From NCBI GenBank assembly GCA_945889645.1, contig CAMDCA010000010.1, positions 1 through 45,460 of the forward strand: a stretch of DNA of 45,460 nt, read 5' to 3'. This DNA comes from Rhizobium sp. Q54. GTDB lineage: Bacteria; Pseudomonadota; Alphaproteobacteria; UBA2966; CAIVPW01. A program made the position numbers and the translations under genes. Of this stretch, positions 33,621 to 42,322 are shown piece by piece; positions within the stretch are counted from its first letter, which is position 1; every line of letters begins with the position of its first letter. The notes under the pieces were generated by a model, which did not search any database, was not told the origin of the DNA, and saw only the letters and a list, made by a program, of their open reading frames with translations.

Positions 33621-34853
33621 TTAGAGAGAGGAGCGCAGGCGTCCCATGGCGCCGAGGATCTGGTAGTGGCTGAGCGTCGTTGACGTGCGGCCGCTAACTA
33701 CACCACCGCTGGCCTGGAATAGCTGGTCCTCGACCCCAAGCAGGTCGATCAGCTTGGCATCGCCCGCTTCGAAGCGATCATCGAACTGCTTGCGCGCGTC
33801 CTGTGCCGACTTGAGCGCATCTTCCAGTGCCGGCATGCGCGCCTGCGAAACGTCGTGCGCGTTGAACGCCACCCGGATGCCTTGTTCGACCAGCCGGCCC
33901 GACTCCTCTTGGCGCAGGCGCGACTCGTTGAGCAGGGCGCGCGTCGCATCGAGCGTCGCCTTCTCGGCGCCGCCTCGATACAGGTTGTAGGTGATGGTGA
34001 GCATCGCGGTGGCATCGCCGGTCGGACCCTTGGTGCCGCCGGCGTTCTCGCTGCGCGTGCCCATCAGGTCGAGGCTGACGCGCGGATAGCCGGTAGCGCC
34101 AGCGGCGCGCACGTCGAACTCAAGCGCGCGCGCGCTCTCGGCCAGCGCCTTGAGGCCCGGGTGCGACTTCAGCGCCTCCGCCACTGCGTCGTCGGCGCTG
34201 GCGGGCAGTTGCGACGGCCGCGGCATCGGCATGACCAGTTCGGCGGGGCGCGAACCGACGGCTTCGCGGAACCCGGCTTCGGCATCGGCCAGGCCGCCCT
34301 TGAACTGGATGACCGTTGCATGAGCCAACGCCAGGCGGCCTTGCGCCTGGTCGACGTCCGCCTGGGTTCCGGCGCCGCCCTCGAGCTGAGCGCGCAGGCC
34401 GAGCAGGACACGTTCGTGCGCTCCGAGATACGCCTCACCGAGCGCCACCAGTTCGCGGCCCTGCAGGACGCTGAGGTAGGCGCTGACGGCGCGCAGGGCG
34501 ACGCCTTCTTCGACGCCCATGACCTGGAACGTCGCGCCTTGTTGGCGCGCCATGGCCGAGTTCCTGCGCGACGCCGTGCCAAAGCCGTCGAACAGCATCT
34601 GGCTGAGGGTCAGGCTCGACTCGAAGCGGTAGAGGAAGATGCTCTGCGGATCTTCGTGGTCGCGCTCTGTGCGGGCCCGCGTCGTGCTGTTGTTGGTGCG
34701 CGCGACGCCGTTGGCGACGCGCAGGTCGATGGTCGGGCGGAACCCGGCGCCGGCGATATCGACGCCGAAGCCCGCCGCGCGCACGACTTCTGCAGCGGCG
34801 AGAACGGATGGATGGGTGCGAAGCGCGGTCTGCACCGCGTCCTCAACCGGCAT
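33621..34853 (-). pseudogene. TolC-family outer-membrane protein lacking its N-terminus
   Basis: 410 codons from an ATG at 34853. The protein has the two-fold TolC repeat: MPVEDAVQTALRTHPSVLAAAEVVRAAG at its start, a long coiled coil, LSQMLFDGFG, LGLRAQLEGGAGTQADVDQAQGRLALA, then a second half ending LIDLLGVEDQLF.ASGGVV. What is missing is the signal peptide and the first residues: the frame upstream of 34853 belongs to another gene on the other strand. Without a signal peptide it cannot reach the outer membrane. So the gene is cut at its 5' end, next to a cut hlyD piece on the plus strand. Confidence 0.8.
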
Positions 34854-34856
34854 CGC

Positions 34857-35120
34857 GCCTACGACTTCGCTACCTACGGGGCGCTGCCCGGCAAGCTGGA
34901 GCAGATCAGCGCCGACACCATCGTCGACGAACAGGGCAACAGCTACTACCGCGTGCGCGTGCGCGCCAACGTCTCCTACGTCGGTACGCCGGACAAGCCG
35001 TTGCTCATCCTGCCCGGCATGCAGGCCCAGGTTGACGTGCTCACCGGCAAGAAAACGGTGCTGCAGTATCTGTTGAAGCCCGTGGTGCGGGCGCGAGAGA
35101 ACGCGCTGCGCGAGCGCTAG
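34857..35120 (+). pseudogene. C-terminal fragment of a HlyD-family membrane fusion protein
   Basis: 87 codons starting AYDFATYGALPGKLEQISADT and containing SYYRVRVRA, LPGMQAQVDVLTGKKTVLQYLLKPV, ending with REN.LRER and a stop. This is the last part of a type I secretion fusion protein. The N-terminal two thirds are absent: upstream the plus strand runs into antisense of the tolC-like gene. The breakpoint lies within a few bases of the tolC breakpoint (34853). Confidence 0.85.
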
Positions 35121-35166
35121 CCCGCGGCCTTGCCGCGAAGGGGCGGTTTGGTATGCTTCGCGGACC

Positions 35167-36864
35167 ATGAAGCCAGCAATCCTCGCTGCCGCAGCTATCG
35201 GCGTCGTCGCCCTCGCGGGTGCCGTCATCTTCGTTGTCACGCGCGATGCCTCGGCACCGTCACCCACTACCGCGGTGATGGGAGGCACACCGGCCGGCGG
35301 GCTCGCTGGTGCGCCAAAGGGTGGCGTCGCTGCCGATCCGGCCGCGCAGGCGATGCTCGCCGACGCCGAACGCTTGCTCAACCGCGGCGATACACCCGCC
35401 GCGAAGGATCTCTACGGCAAGGCGCGGGCGCAGTACCGGCGCCAGGGCAACGCTGCCGGTGAGGCGGCCGCGGTGTTCGGTCTGGGCAAACTCGAACACG
35501 TCAACGGACAGAGCGATCCGGCGCGCGTTGCGTTCAGCGAGGCGCTGACGCTGTTCCGCCAGGCGAACGACGCCGCCAACCAGGCGCGTGTCCTGGTGGC
35601 GCTGGGCGATCTGGAGAAAGACACATTCCACGGCGTCAAGGCGGCCGAGCACTACCGCGCCGCGCGTACCCTGTGGGCCGCGGCAAGCGATCCCAAGTCC
35701 GATGCGCACGTCCTGTTGAACCTGGATGGCACGCCGTCGATGCCGGCGGGTGAGCAGCGCGCCCGTGCCGTGCTCGAACAGGCGGACAAGATTTTCCACA
35801 ATATCGACGACGACGCGGGCGAGGCCGACACGGCATTCCTGCTCGGCATGCTGGAATGGAATCTCGGCCGTGTCATGCAAGCGCGTCCCAACTTCCATTG
35901 GGCGCGCGATCAGTACGCCGCGCTGTCGCTGACGACCAAGGAGCTCGACGCGTTGGTGCAAATTGCGATGGCCGACATTGACCTCGGCTACAACATCGAT
36001 GCGCGCGATCACATCGCCAGCGCCGACGGATTGGCAGCGGGCGACGCAGTGGCGGCCGCGCGCGTTGCGTTGGTGCGCGGCGACTTGGAGCGCATGCAAG
36101 GCAAGCTCGACCTTGCCCGCGAACAGTACGTTCGCGCCGCTACTGGATTCGCCGGTACCCCCGCCGAGGCGGAAGCGCGTCTCAAACTCGGACAAGTGCA
36201 GGCAGCCTTGGGCGACACCGCGGGTGCGCGTGCAGCGTTAGACGCTGCCGTCGCGCGGTTTCGCGCCCAGGGCGCGGCGCGCGGCGAGGCCGCCGCATCC
36301 CTCGGGCTCGGTACGCTGTCTGCCGACAAGGCGCACATGACGGCGGCAGCCGAGAAGTCTCGCGAGGCCAAGGACCCTGGCGGCGAGGGCAGGGCGCAAC
36401 TTGCACTCGGTGCGCTCGCTCTGCAGCAGAACGATGCGGCTGCCGCGAATGGCGCGTTCACCGCGGCCGGCGAACGCTTCGCCGTTGCGAAGAGCCCCTT
36501 CGGACAGGTTCTTGCCGCGCTCGGCAGAGGCGACGCCGCACGCGCCGCGGCCAATAGCACCGCTGCGATCGCCGCCTATCGCGAGGCCACGACGCTGCGC
36601 CAATCGATCACGGAGCCGCTTGGCGAGGCGAGCCGAGCCCTCGGCCTGGCGCCCGTCGATAGCCTGGTCTACGTGGCGATGGGCGAGGAAATGGGCGACG
36701 AGACGCCGCCGGACCCGGCCATTGTCAAGGCCGCGGTGGCCACCCGCGCCGCCAACGCAGCCGCCTATCCCGCGTTCAGTCCGGAAGGGCGTACACTGCT
36801 GGCGGAGACGGAGATGCGTCTCGCGGCCGCGGCTGAATTCGTGCGCGGCGGTGGCGCGCGCTAG
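35167..36864 (+). CDS. Exported TPR-repeat protein
   Basis: A 565-residue protein with an N-terminal membrane segment (about 5-25) as anchor or signal, then about a dozen degenerate tetratricopeptide repeats (e.g. AERLLNRGDTPAAKDLYGKARAQYRRQGNAAGEAAAVFGLGKLE) interspersed with Ala-rich helices. TPRs hold protein partners; there is no catalytic motif. It lies 10 bases before the pentapeptide gene and was presumably transcribed with it. No ribosome site is obvious. Function unknown. Confidence 0.85.
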   Translation: MKPAILAAAAIGVVALAGAVIFVVTRDASAPSPTTAVMGGTPAGGLAGAPKGGVAADPAAQAMLADAERLLNRGDTPAAKDLYGKARAQYRRQGNAAGEAAAVFGLGKLEHVNGQSDPARVAFSEALTLFRQANDAANQARVLVALGDLEKDTFHGVKAAEHYRAARTLWAAASDPKSDAHVLLNLDGTPSMPAGEQRARAVLEQADKIFHNIDDDAGEADTAFLLGMLEWNLGRVMQARPNFHWARDQYAALSLTTKELDALVQIAMADIDLGYNIDARDHIASADGLAAGDAVAAARVALVRGDLERMQGKLDLAREQYVRAATGFAGTPAEAEARLKLGQVQAALGDTAGARAALDAAVARFRAQGAARGEAAASLGLGTLSADKAHMTAAAEKSREAKDPGGEGRAQLALGALALQQNDAAAANGAFTAAGERFAVAKSPFGQVLAALGRGDAARAAANSTAAIAAYREATTLRQSITEPLGEASRALGLAPVDSLVYVAMGEEMGDETPPDPAIVKAAVATRAANAAAYPAFSPEGRTLLAETEMRLAAAAEFVRGGGAR

Positions 36865-36874
36865 GGAGGGATCG

Positions 36875-37648
36875 ATGCGGAGCGGAGCGGGGTTCGCTGG
36901 TTCGCTGTTGGCCGGGCTGCTGCTGGCGCTGTCGGCGTCGCCATCCGTCGCCGGTGAGCGCGAGGACGCGTTCATGGCCGGCACGACGCTGAACTGCGCC
37001 GGATGCGACCTCTCTTATAAGAGTCTCAAGCGGCGCAACTTGGCCGGTGCCGACTTGTCGGGTGCCACCCTTGAGGGGACGTCGTTCCATCGCGCCAACC
37101 TGCGCGGTGCCAACCTGTCCGGTGTCATGGCGCTGGGCGCCAACTTCAACGCGGCCGACCTCACGTTCGCCAATCTCACCAAGGCGAATCTCGAACACGC
37201 GTGGTTCTACCTGACCGACGCCAGCCGCGCAGATTTCACCGGGTCGAACATGAAGAGCGTGCTGGCCGGAAGCGCACGTCTCATCCTGGCCAAGCTGGAT
37301 GGAGTGGATTTGGAGGGCGCCGACTTCCAGGAGGCGCGCCTCGGCGACGCCACCTTCACCAATGCAAACCTTGCATACACTGACATGCAGTTCGCCAGCG
37401 CGGTGCGCGCCGACTTCACCGGCGCAAGGGGCGAGCAGATGGAGTGGTCGGACCTGAGCCTGCGGTTCGCCAAGCTGAACGGCGTCACGTTCAGCAACTG
37501 CAACCTGATCCGCACCGACCTGTCGGATGCCGAGCTCAAGGGCGCGACGTTCCAGGACTGCAATCTGTTGTCGGCGAAGCTGCCGGAAGACCGCGCCGGC
37601 GTGACGTTCCGCGCCTCGATCATGCCCGACAACACGATGACCCGCTGA
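36875..37648 (+). CDS. Exported pentapeptide-repeat protein
   Basis: A 257-residue protein with a signal peptide (MRSGAGFAGSLLAGLLLALSASPSVA) and, in the mature part, CAGCD near residue 41 followed by some 35 pentapeptide repeats of the A(D/N)L.. pattern, with a few breaks such as FYLTDASRADFTGSNMKS. These fold as a right-handed beta-helix. Exported members are uncommon; the cysteines CAGC could bind metal or form a disulfide. GGGAGGG precedes the ATG. It follows the TPR gene by ten bases. Function unknown. Confidence 0.9.
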   Translation: MRSGAGFAGSLLAGLLLALSASPSVAGEREDAFMAGTTLNCAGCDLSYKSLKRRNLAGADLSGATLEGTSFHRANLRGANLSGVMALGANFNAADLTFANLTKANLEHAWFYLTDASRADFTGSNMKSVLAGSARLILAKLDGVDLEGADFQEARLGDATFTNANLAYTDMQFASAVRADFTGARGEQMEWSDLSLRFAKLNGVTFSNCNLIRTDLSDAELKGATFQDCNLLSAKLPEDRAGVTFRASIMPDNTMTR

Positions 37649-37658
37649 GGGTCAACGT

Positions 37659-38387
37659 TCAGGGACGCGGCAGCGCCGCCGCGTTGACGATCTCCAGCCT
37701 GGCGTAACTCTCGAACGCGTTCGGATGCGGCTGCTGGGTGAACGGATCGATCAGGTTCTGGCCCGGCTTCAGGAAGTAGCGGCTCTCGATGGTGACGCGC
37801 TTGCCGTCCGTGGTCTGCTGACAGAACTGCTTCGTCAACGGCCCGGCGAACTCGCCCTCCACGCGGCGCTCGCCTGGCAGCGGTGGAATGTCGGTGCAGC
37901 TTGCCTCGTCCAATCTCGACAGCGCCTTGAACGGGCGCGCCATCTGGAACGCCAGCACACGGATCACCGGCGCGGCCCGCGTGTCGCTGATCAGCCGGTA
38001 GCCCTGGACCTTGCCCTCCTCGTCGATCAACAAGGAAAAGACGGCGGGCACGCTGAAGGCGATGTTGGCCATGTAGCGCTGGGTGGTTGCAGCATCGTGG
38101 GTCGCCCGCGCCAGAAGCTCGTTCTCGTCGTCGTTAGAGAACCAGATCTCGTAAAGACCGGTCTCCGGCTCTTTGGTGCATTGCTTGAAGTTGGTGAAGC
38201 TGCCGATGAGCTGGCGGCGTGGTCCGCCATTGGTACCGCACGCCGGGTCCACCCATTCGGCCGTTGGCAGCGCCTCGACCGGCGTGCCGAACTTCACGTC
38301 GTAGATCTGCGGGCGCACCTGCGCCTGCGCATCCGGTCCCGCAAACGCTACCGCCGCGAGAACGAACGCTGCTGCCAGTGCGCGCAC
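37659..38387 (-). CDS. Periplasmic protein of unknown function
   Basis: A 242-residue protein with a signal peptide (cleaved after AQA, about residue 22). No family recognised. It has four cysteines in the mature part, at PACGTN, FKQCTKE, ASCTDI and QFCQQT, which probably form two disulfides, and a region LYEIWFSNDDENEL. It follows the cytochrome c gene at 38406 by 18 bases and ends 10 bases from the convergent pentapeptide gene. Pairing with the cytochrome suggests a redox or structural partner. Confidence 0.7.
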   Translation of the reverse strand: MRALAAAFVLAAVAFAGPDAQAQVRPQIYDVKFGTPVEALPTAEWVDPACGTNGGPRRQLIGSFTNFKQCTKEPETGLYEIWFSNDDENELLARATHDAATTQRYMANIAFSVPAVFSLLIDEEGKVQGYRLISDTRAAPVIRVLAFQMARPFKALSRLDEASCTDIPPLPGERRVEGEFAGPLTKQFCQQTTDGKRVTIESRYFLKPGQNLIDPFTQQPHPNAFESYARLEIVNAAALPRP

Positions 38388-38405
38388 GGACGGTCGGTTC
38401 CGGGC

Positions 38406-38819
38406 CTACTTCGGGATCAGCATGGTGGCCGGTGGATCGGCCGGCAGTGCCGTCGCGCCCGCAGGGATCTTGTTGATCGACATAATGAACGCTGTCACGA
38501 CGAGGTAGACGTCCTTGCGCAGCGAACCCGGCTTGTCGGCCGGCATGTTCTCCGCGATGAACGTCAGCAGGTCCTTCACCGGACCGCCACGCCAAATGCC
38601 GTCGAACTGCCCGCCCGTCAGCGGCGGCGCCTCGGCGCCCTGCGCCTTGTCGCCGTGGCAGGTGGCGCAGTTGGCGGAAAAGGCAGTCGCGCCCTGCGTC
38701 GCCTGCTGCTCGGTGTAGGTTACCTGGGCCGATGCGGCGCCAGCCAGAAGCATGGTTAGGCCCGCCGCCACGGCAAGAAGCATGCGCGCGGTCGTCGAAT
38801 GGAACAGGGCGTGGGTCAT
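38406..38819 (-). CDS. Monoheme class I cytochrome c
   Basis: A 137-residue periplasmic cytochrome with a signal peptide (cleaved after ASA) and one haem site, CATCHGDKAQG; a Met ligand lies in a later segment (AENMPADKPG). Similar small cytochromes occur beside quinoprotein and other dehydrogenases. Start at 38819 is set by GAGGAA upstream on the minus strand. It is the first gene of a pair with the 242-residue protein. Confidence 0.9.
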   Translation of the reverse strand: MTHALFHSTTARMLLAVAAGLTMLLAGAASAQVTYTEQQATQGATAFSANCATCHGDKAQGAEAPPLTGGQFDGIWRGGPVKDLLTFIAENMPADKPGSLRKDVYLVVTAFIMSINKIPAGATALPADPPATMLIPK

Positions 38820-39028
38820 AGATTCCTCGAAAGGCGGACGGGTACTTTTCGCTCGCTGCTGCCACCGCGTCAACTGCGACTCGGCAGGAAAGGCGAATCG
38901 CTAGGTTGTCAGATATTTGGCGGAAAACTGCGGCGCCAACGGGTGACGATGTCTATCGGTGGCATTGGTTCAGGCGTGTACAGTCGGACGATTCGCTGGA
39001 CTAAACGGACCCCGGCCGCCGCACGACC

Positions 39029-39727
39029 ATGAACCGCAGCGCTGTCGTCATTGCCGGTGGCTTCGTGGTCGTTCTCGGCCTGCTGCTGTGGGGCACCAGC
39101 GCCGTGGTCAACGTCGCCAGGGTCGCCATCGACGCACCGGTGGGTGGTGGCCCCCCTACAACCGGCCGCGACGCTTACCGTACCGGCCAGGCTGCCTACC
39201 AGCGTGGCGATCTCGTGGCCGCGCTCGCCGAATGGACCAAGGTCGCGGAGACCGACGCACGCGCGCAGGCGGGTCTCGGCGACATCTACCTGCGCGGCGG
39301 CAGTGGCATTGAGGCCGACCGGCGCGCTGCCATGACTTGGTACTACAGGGCGGCAGCGTCCAAGAACACGCACGCCGAAATGGCATTGGGCGGCATCTTC
39401 GCCGAAGGCATGGGTGTCGCCGTGGACTTCAGCCTGTCGGGATACTGGTACCGCAACGCCGGCATGCACGGCATCCCGGAGGGTGCCTACATCGCCGCTG
39501 GTTACCTGGAGGTGGGGCGCGGTCAACGGGCCGACGCCGTCGATGCCACCGCCTGGTACGCGCTGGCGTCCGAACTCGGCCATCCCGACGCCGCCGCGGC
39601 GCGCGATCGCGGGCTGGCGACTCTGTCGCCGGTGCAGCGGACGCTGTTCGAGCAGCGCATGAACGAGTTTCACCACGAGCGCCGCACCGGCGACGCGACC
39701 CTGGTGGGCCCCGCCTCGGCTCGGTAG
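39029..39727 (+). CDS. Sel1-repeat protein with membrane anchor
   Basis: A 232-residue protein with an N-terminal membrane segment (about 5-28) and three or more Sel1-like repeats: YQRGDLVAALAEWTKVAE, AQAGLGDIYLRGGSGIEADRRAAMTWYYRAAA, AEMALGGIFAEGMGVAVDFSLSGYWYRNAG, with AADAVDATAWYALASELGHPDAA. Sel1 repeats mediate protein contacts. The opposite-strand cytochrome start is about 200 bases away. Function unknown. Confidence 0.85.
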   Translation: MNRSAVVIAGGFVVVLGLLLWGTSAVVNVARVAIDAPVGGGPPTTGRDAYRTGQAAYQRGDLVAALAEWTKVAETDARAQAGLGDIYLRGGSGIEADRRAAMTWYYRAAASKNTHAEMALGGIFAEGMGVAVDFSLSGYWYRNAGMHGIPEGAYIAAGYLEVGRGQRADAVDATAWYALASELGHPDAAAARDRGLATLSPVQRTLFEQRMNEFHHERRTGDATLVGPASAR

Positions 39728-39749
39728 CAAGTCGGCCGCAAACGAAAAA

Positions 39750-39783
39750 GGGGGAGCCCGAAGGCTCCCCCAAGTCGTTTTCG
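39750..39783. terminator. Bidirectional terminator
   Basis: A 9-bp stem GGGGGAGCC (39750-39758) with its complement and a CGAA loop. On the minus strand it is followed by TTTTTCGTTT, on the plus strand by AAGTCGTTTT. It lies between two convergent genes (ending 39727 and 39835). Confidence 0.9.
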
Positions 39784-39834
39784 ACGTTCCGTTGTTTAGA
39801 GGCTGAACACCGCGGTTTCCCCTGAAAGCATCCT

Positions 39835-42168
39835 CTAGCGTGCGAACACGCCGGCACCCCAGCGCAGGGCGCGGAACAGGTTCGAGAAGTCGTCGGTCCA
39901 CGGGCGCTCGGTGGTTTCCGTCTCGAGGATCGGCCAGCGCGTCGCAGGGCGGTCGAAGCCGCCCAGGTAATCCTGGCTCCGCGCGGCGATCACCCATTGC
40001 GAGTTGTTGGTGTAGTCGGCGGGATATCCTCCGCGCCAATCGATGGTGCGGCCGACCAGTCCGAGTTCGTTGATGGTGGCAGTCACCACCGGCAACAGGT
40101 CCAGGTAGGTATTGGTGATGTGCACCACCAGCCAGCCGGTCTCGGCCAGCTTGCGCATGTACATGGCGAACGCTTCCTGGGTCAGCAGGTGCGCCGGGAT
40201 GGCGTCGCCGGCAAATGCGTCGAGCACAATCATGTCGAATTCGCCGTCGGCGTGTTTTTCGAGCTGCAGGCGGCCGTCACCGATCTCGACCGTCAGGTTG
40301 TCGCCGCACGCACTCAGGTACTGGAAGTGCTCGCGCGCCAGCCGCTCGACCTCGGGATCGATCTCGAAGTAGGTCAGAGAGCGTTCCGGTCCCGGCGCGA
40401 CATGACAGGCGAGGGCGCCGACTCCGAGGCCGGTGACCGCGACCCGGCGCAGCGGAACCTCGGAGCGCTGATGCGCCAGGAACAGCTGCCCGACGGGGCC
40501 TTGGGCGACGTAGTAGGTCACGCCGCGCCGCGGCTGATCCATGATCTGGCCGCCGTGGTTGATCGGACCGTGGAACAAGAAGCGGTAGGTCGCGGTCAGG
40601 CGCTCGATCTGGCTCACCGTGTAGACCCCGAAGAACGTGCGTGACTTCTCCAGGTGCTCGCCGACTGTCTGGGTCAGCAGGTAGCCGACCATGCCGAACA
40701 GGAGAGCAAAGCGCAGGCGGCGGCGCGACAGGAAGATCAGGATGGTCATGATGACCAGCGGCTGGAAGGCGGTCGCCAGCGGAGAGAGGATCGCCTCCCA
40801 CTCGAAGCGTTCGACCACTGCGACGGTGTAGTCCCACAGCCGGTCGAGGGAGAAGGTCCACAGGCCCGCCTTTACCAGCCACCAGAAGACGGCGGCAATG
40901 GCTACGTCGAGCGCGTACGGCACCACGGTCACCAGGTACCAAGCAGTGCCAGCGGGCACGACGCGCGCCAGGCGCGAGAAGATCGGCGTACTTGCGGCGG
41001 GCCGCAGCAGCAGGGCCAGAACGATGGTCAGCGGGTACTCGTACACCGCGTTGAAAACCAACGGCGCGACGATGGCGACGAGCAGGCCGCCGATGACGCC
41101 GCCGAGCGACATCATCAAGTAGAACTCGGTCAGCCGCGCCGGTTTCGGCCGCAGGCGCGCGAGTTCGCCGTGGCACACCATCGCCGTGACGAACAGGCCA
41201 AGCAGATGCAGTCCCGTGACGATGTAGAGGTGCGGGATCACATAGAAGCCAGCGACGGCGGCGATCACCGGAACCTGCAGGAACAGCATCAGGCGATGCG
41301 GCAGGATCGGCCGCCGTGCGAACACCAGCACGAACGTCAGCAGGTAGAGGGCGAGGGGGATCACCCACAGGAACGGCACCGCTGCGATCTCGGTGCTGAT
41401 GTGCAAAGTGACGCCGAGGAGTAGCGCCGACGGTACGATGGCGAGCAAGAGCCAGCGCACACGCAGCCGCCAGGTCACCGTCTCGATCAGTCCCGCGTCG
41501 GGCTCGGCCATCACCGGGGCGGCGACTTGGTAGCGGCGCCATAGCAGAGTCGCGCAGGTTGCGATCAACGCACCGAGCGCCGCGTAGCCAAGCGTCCACG
41601 CCACCGATTGGCCGTGCACGCCGATGTTGGGCTCGATCAGCACCGGGTAGGCGAGCAACGCGAACATGCTGCCGATATTGCTGGCGCCATACAGGAAGTA
41701 CGGGTCGCCGGCCGCCGGATGGTCGGTGTGGGCGAACCACTGCTGCAGCAGCGGCGCCGTCGCCGATACGGCAAAGAACGGCAGGCCGACCGACGCGCCG
41801 AGGAGTCCTATCAGCCATACGACCTCGTAGCCGCCGCTCGGCGCGGTCCAGCCGGCACCGATGGCGATCGGCAGAGGTGCCAGACCGACCACCAGCACGG
41901 CGGCGTGCAGCAGTGCTTGTCGGCGCAACCCCAAAAGGCGCGCGCTCAGGTGCGCGTATGCGTAGCCGAGCAAGAGCGTCGCCTGGAAAAACACCATGGC
42001 GGTGTTCCACACCGCCGGCGCGCCGCCGAGGCGCGGCAGCACCATCTTCGTAAACATCGGCTGCACAAAGAACAGCAGGAAGGCGCTGAGGAACAGCGTC
42101 AGCGCGTAGAGCGGCATCACATATCTGCCGGAGCGGATGGTAGTGCTGGGTGCGGCGGCGGTGGCCAT
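39835..42168 (-). CDS. Membrane protein with spermidine-synthase-like domain
   Basis: A 777-residue fusion. Residues 15-450 hold about a dozen membrane segments. Residues about 540-760 are a spermidine-synthase-like Rossmann fold: VAVTGLGVGALACHVAPGPERSLTYFEIDPEVERLAREHFQY binds an adenosyl cofactor; DGRLQLE...FDMIVLDAFAGDAIPAHLLT is the catalytic strand. Relatives are widespread but uncharacterised, and whether they make a polyamine is unknown. The start is uncertain: ATG 42168 or 42177; the latter has no better ribosome site. A terminator lies just past the stop. Confidence 0.85.
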   Translation of the reverse strand: MATAAAPSTTIRSGRYVMPLYALTLFLSAFLLFFVQPMFTKMVLPRLGGAPAVWNTAMVFFQATLLLGYAYAHLSARLLGLRRQALLHAAVLVVGLAPLPIAIGAGWTAPSGGYEVVWLIGLLGASVGLPFFAVSATAPLLQQWFAHTDHPAAGDPYFLYGASNIGSMFALLAYPVLIEPNIGVHGQSVAWTLGYAALGALIATCATLLWRRYQVAAPVMAEPDAGLIETVTWRLRVRWLLLAIVPSALLLGVTLHISTEIAAVPFLWVIPLALYLLTFVLVFARRPILPHRLMLFLQVPVIAAVAGFYVIPHLYIVTGLHLLGLFVTAMVCHGELARLRPKPARLTEFYLMMSLGGVIGGLLVAIVAPLVFNAVYEYPLTIVLALLLRPAASTPIFSRLARVVPAGTAWYLVTVVPYALDVAIAAVFWWLVKAGLWTFSLDRLWDYTVAVVERFEWEAILSPLATAFQPLVIMTILIFLSRRRLRFALLFGMVGYLLTQTVGEHLEKSRTFFGVYTVSQIERLTATYRFLFHGPINHGGQIMDQPRRGVTYYVAQGPVGQLFLAHQRSEVPLRRVAVTGLGVGALACHVAPGPERSLTYFEIDPEVERLAREHFQYLSACGDNLTVEIGDGRLQLEKHADGEFDMIVLDAFAGDAIPAHLLTQEAFAMYMRKLAETGWLVVHITNTYLDLLPVVTATINELGLVGRTIDWRGGYPADYTNNSQWVIAARSQDYLGGFDRPATRWPILETETTERPWTDDFSNLFRALRWGAGVFAR

Positions 42169-42238
42169 CGTCCTCATCCGTCGCCCGCGTGGGCCCAACA
42201 AGTCAAATTGAGTTTGCGGCGCCCGCCATGACTCAATT

Positions 42239-42315
42239 CGTCATGCGCGGGCGTGACCCGAGCATCCACGTCGCGCCGCAGCGCGTGGACGGCCGGGTCG
42301 AGTCCGGCCATGACG
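42239..42315. repeat. Large palindromic intergenic repeat (alphaproteobacterial type)
   Basis: Left arm begins CGTCATGCGCGGGCGTGACC and the right arm ends GAGTCCGGCCATGACG; as reverse complement it reads CGTCATGGCCGGACTCGACC, matching the left arm over most of about 34 bases with a short centre. The pattern GTCATG..CGG....GACCCG..CATCCACG is that of the common intergenic repeat of Alphaproteobacteria. A smaller pair (AATTGAG/CTCAATT, 42206-42238) flanks it. Both lie between two minus-strand genes. Confidence 0.75.
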
Positions 42316-42322
42316 ACCGCAA

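Noticed and set aside
34854-35381. Extension of the TolC-like gene to an ATG at 35381
   Set aside because: The added residues are antisense to the hlyD piece and the TPR start, and look unlike a signal peptide.
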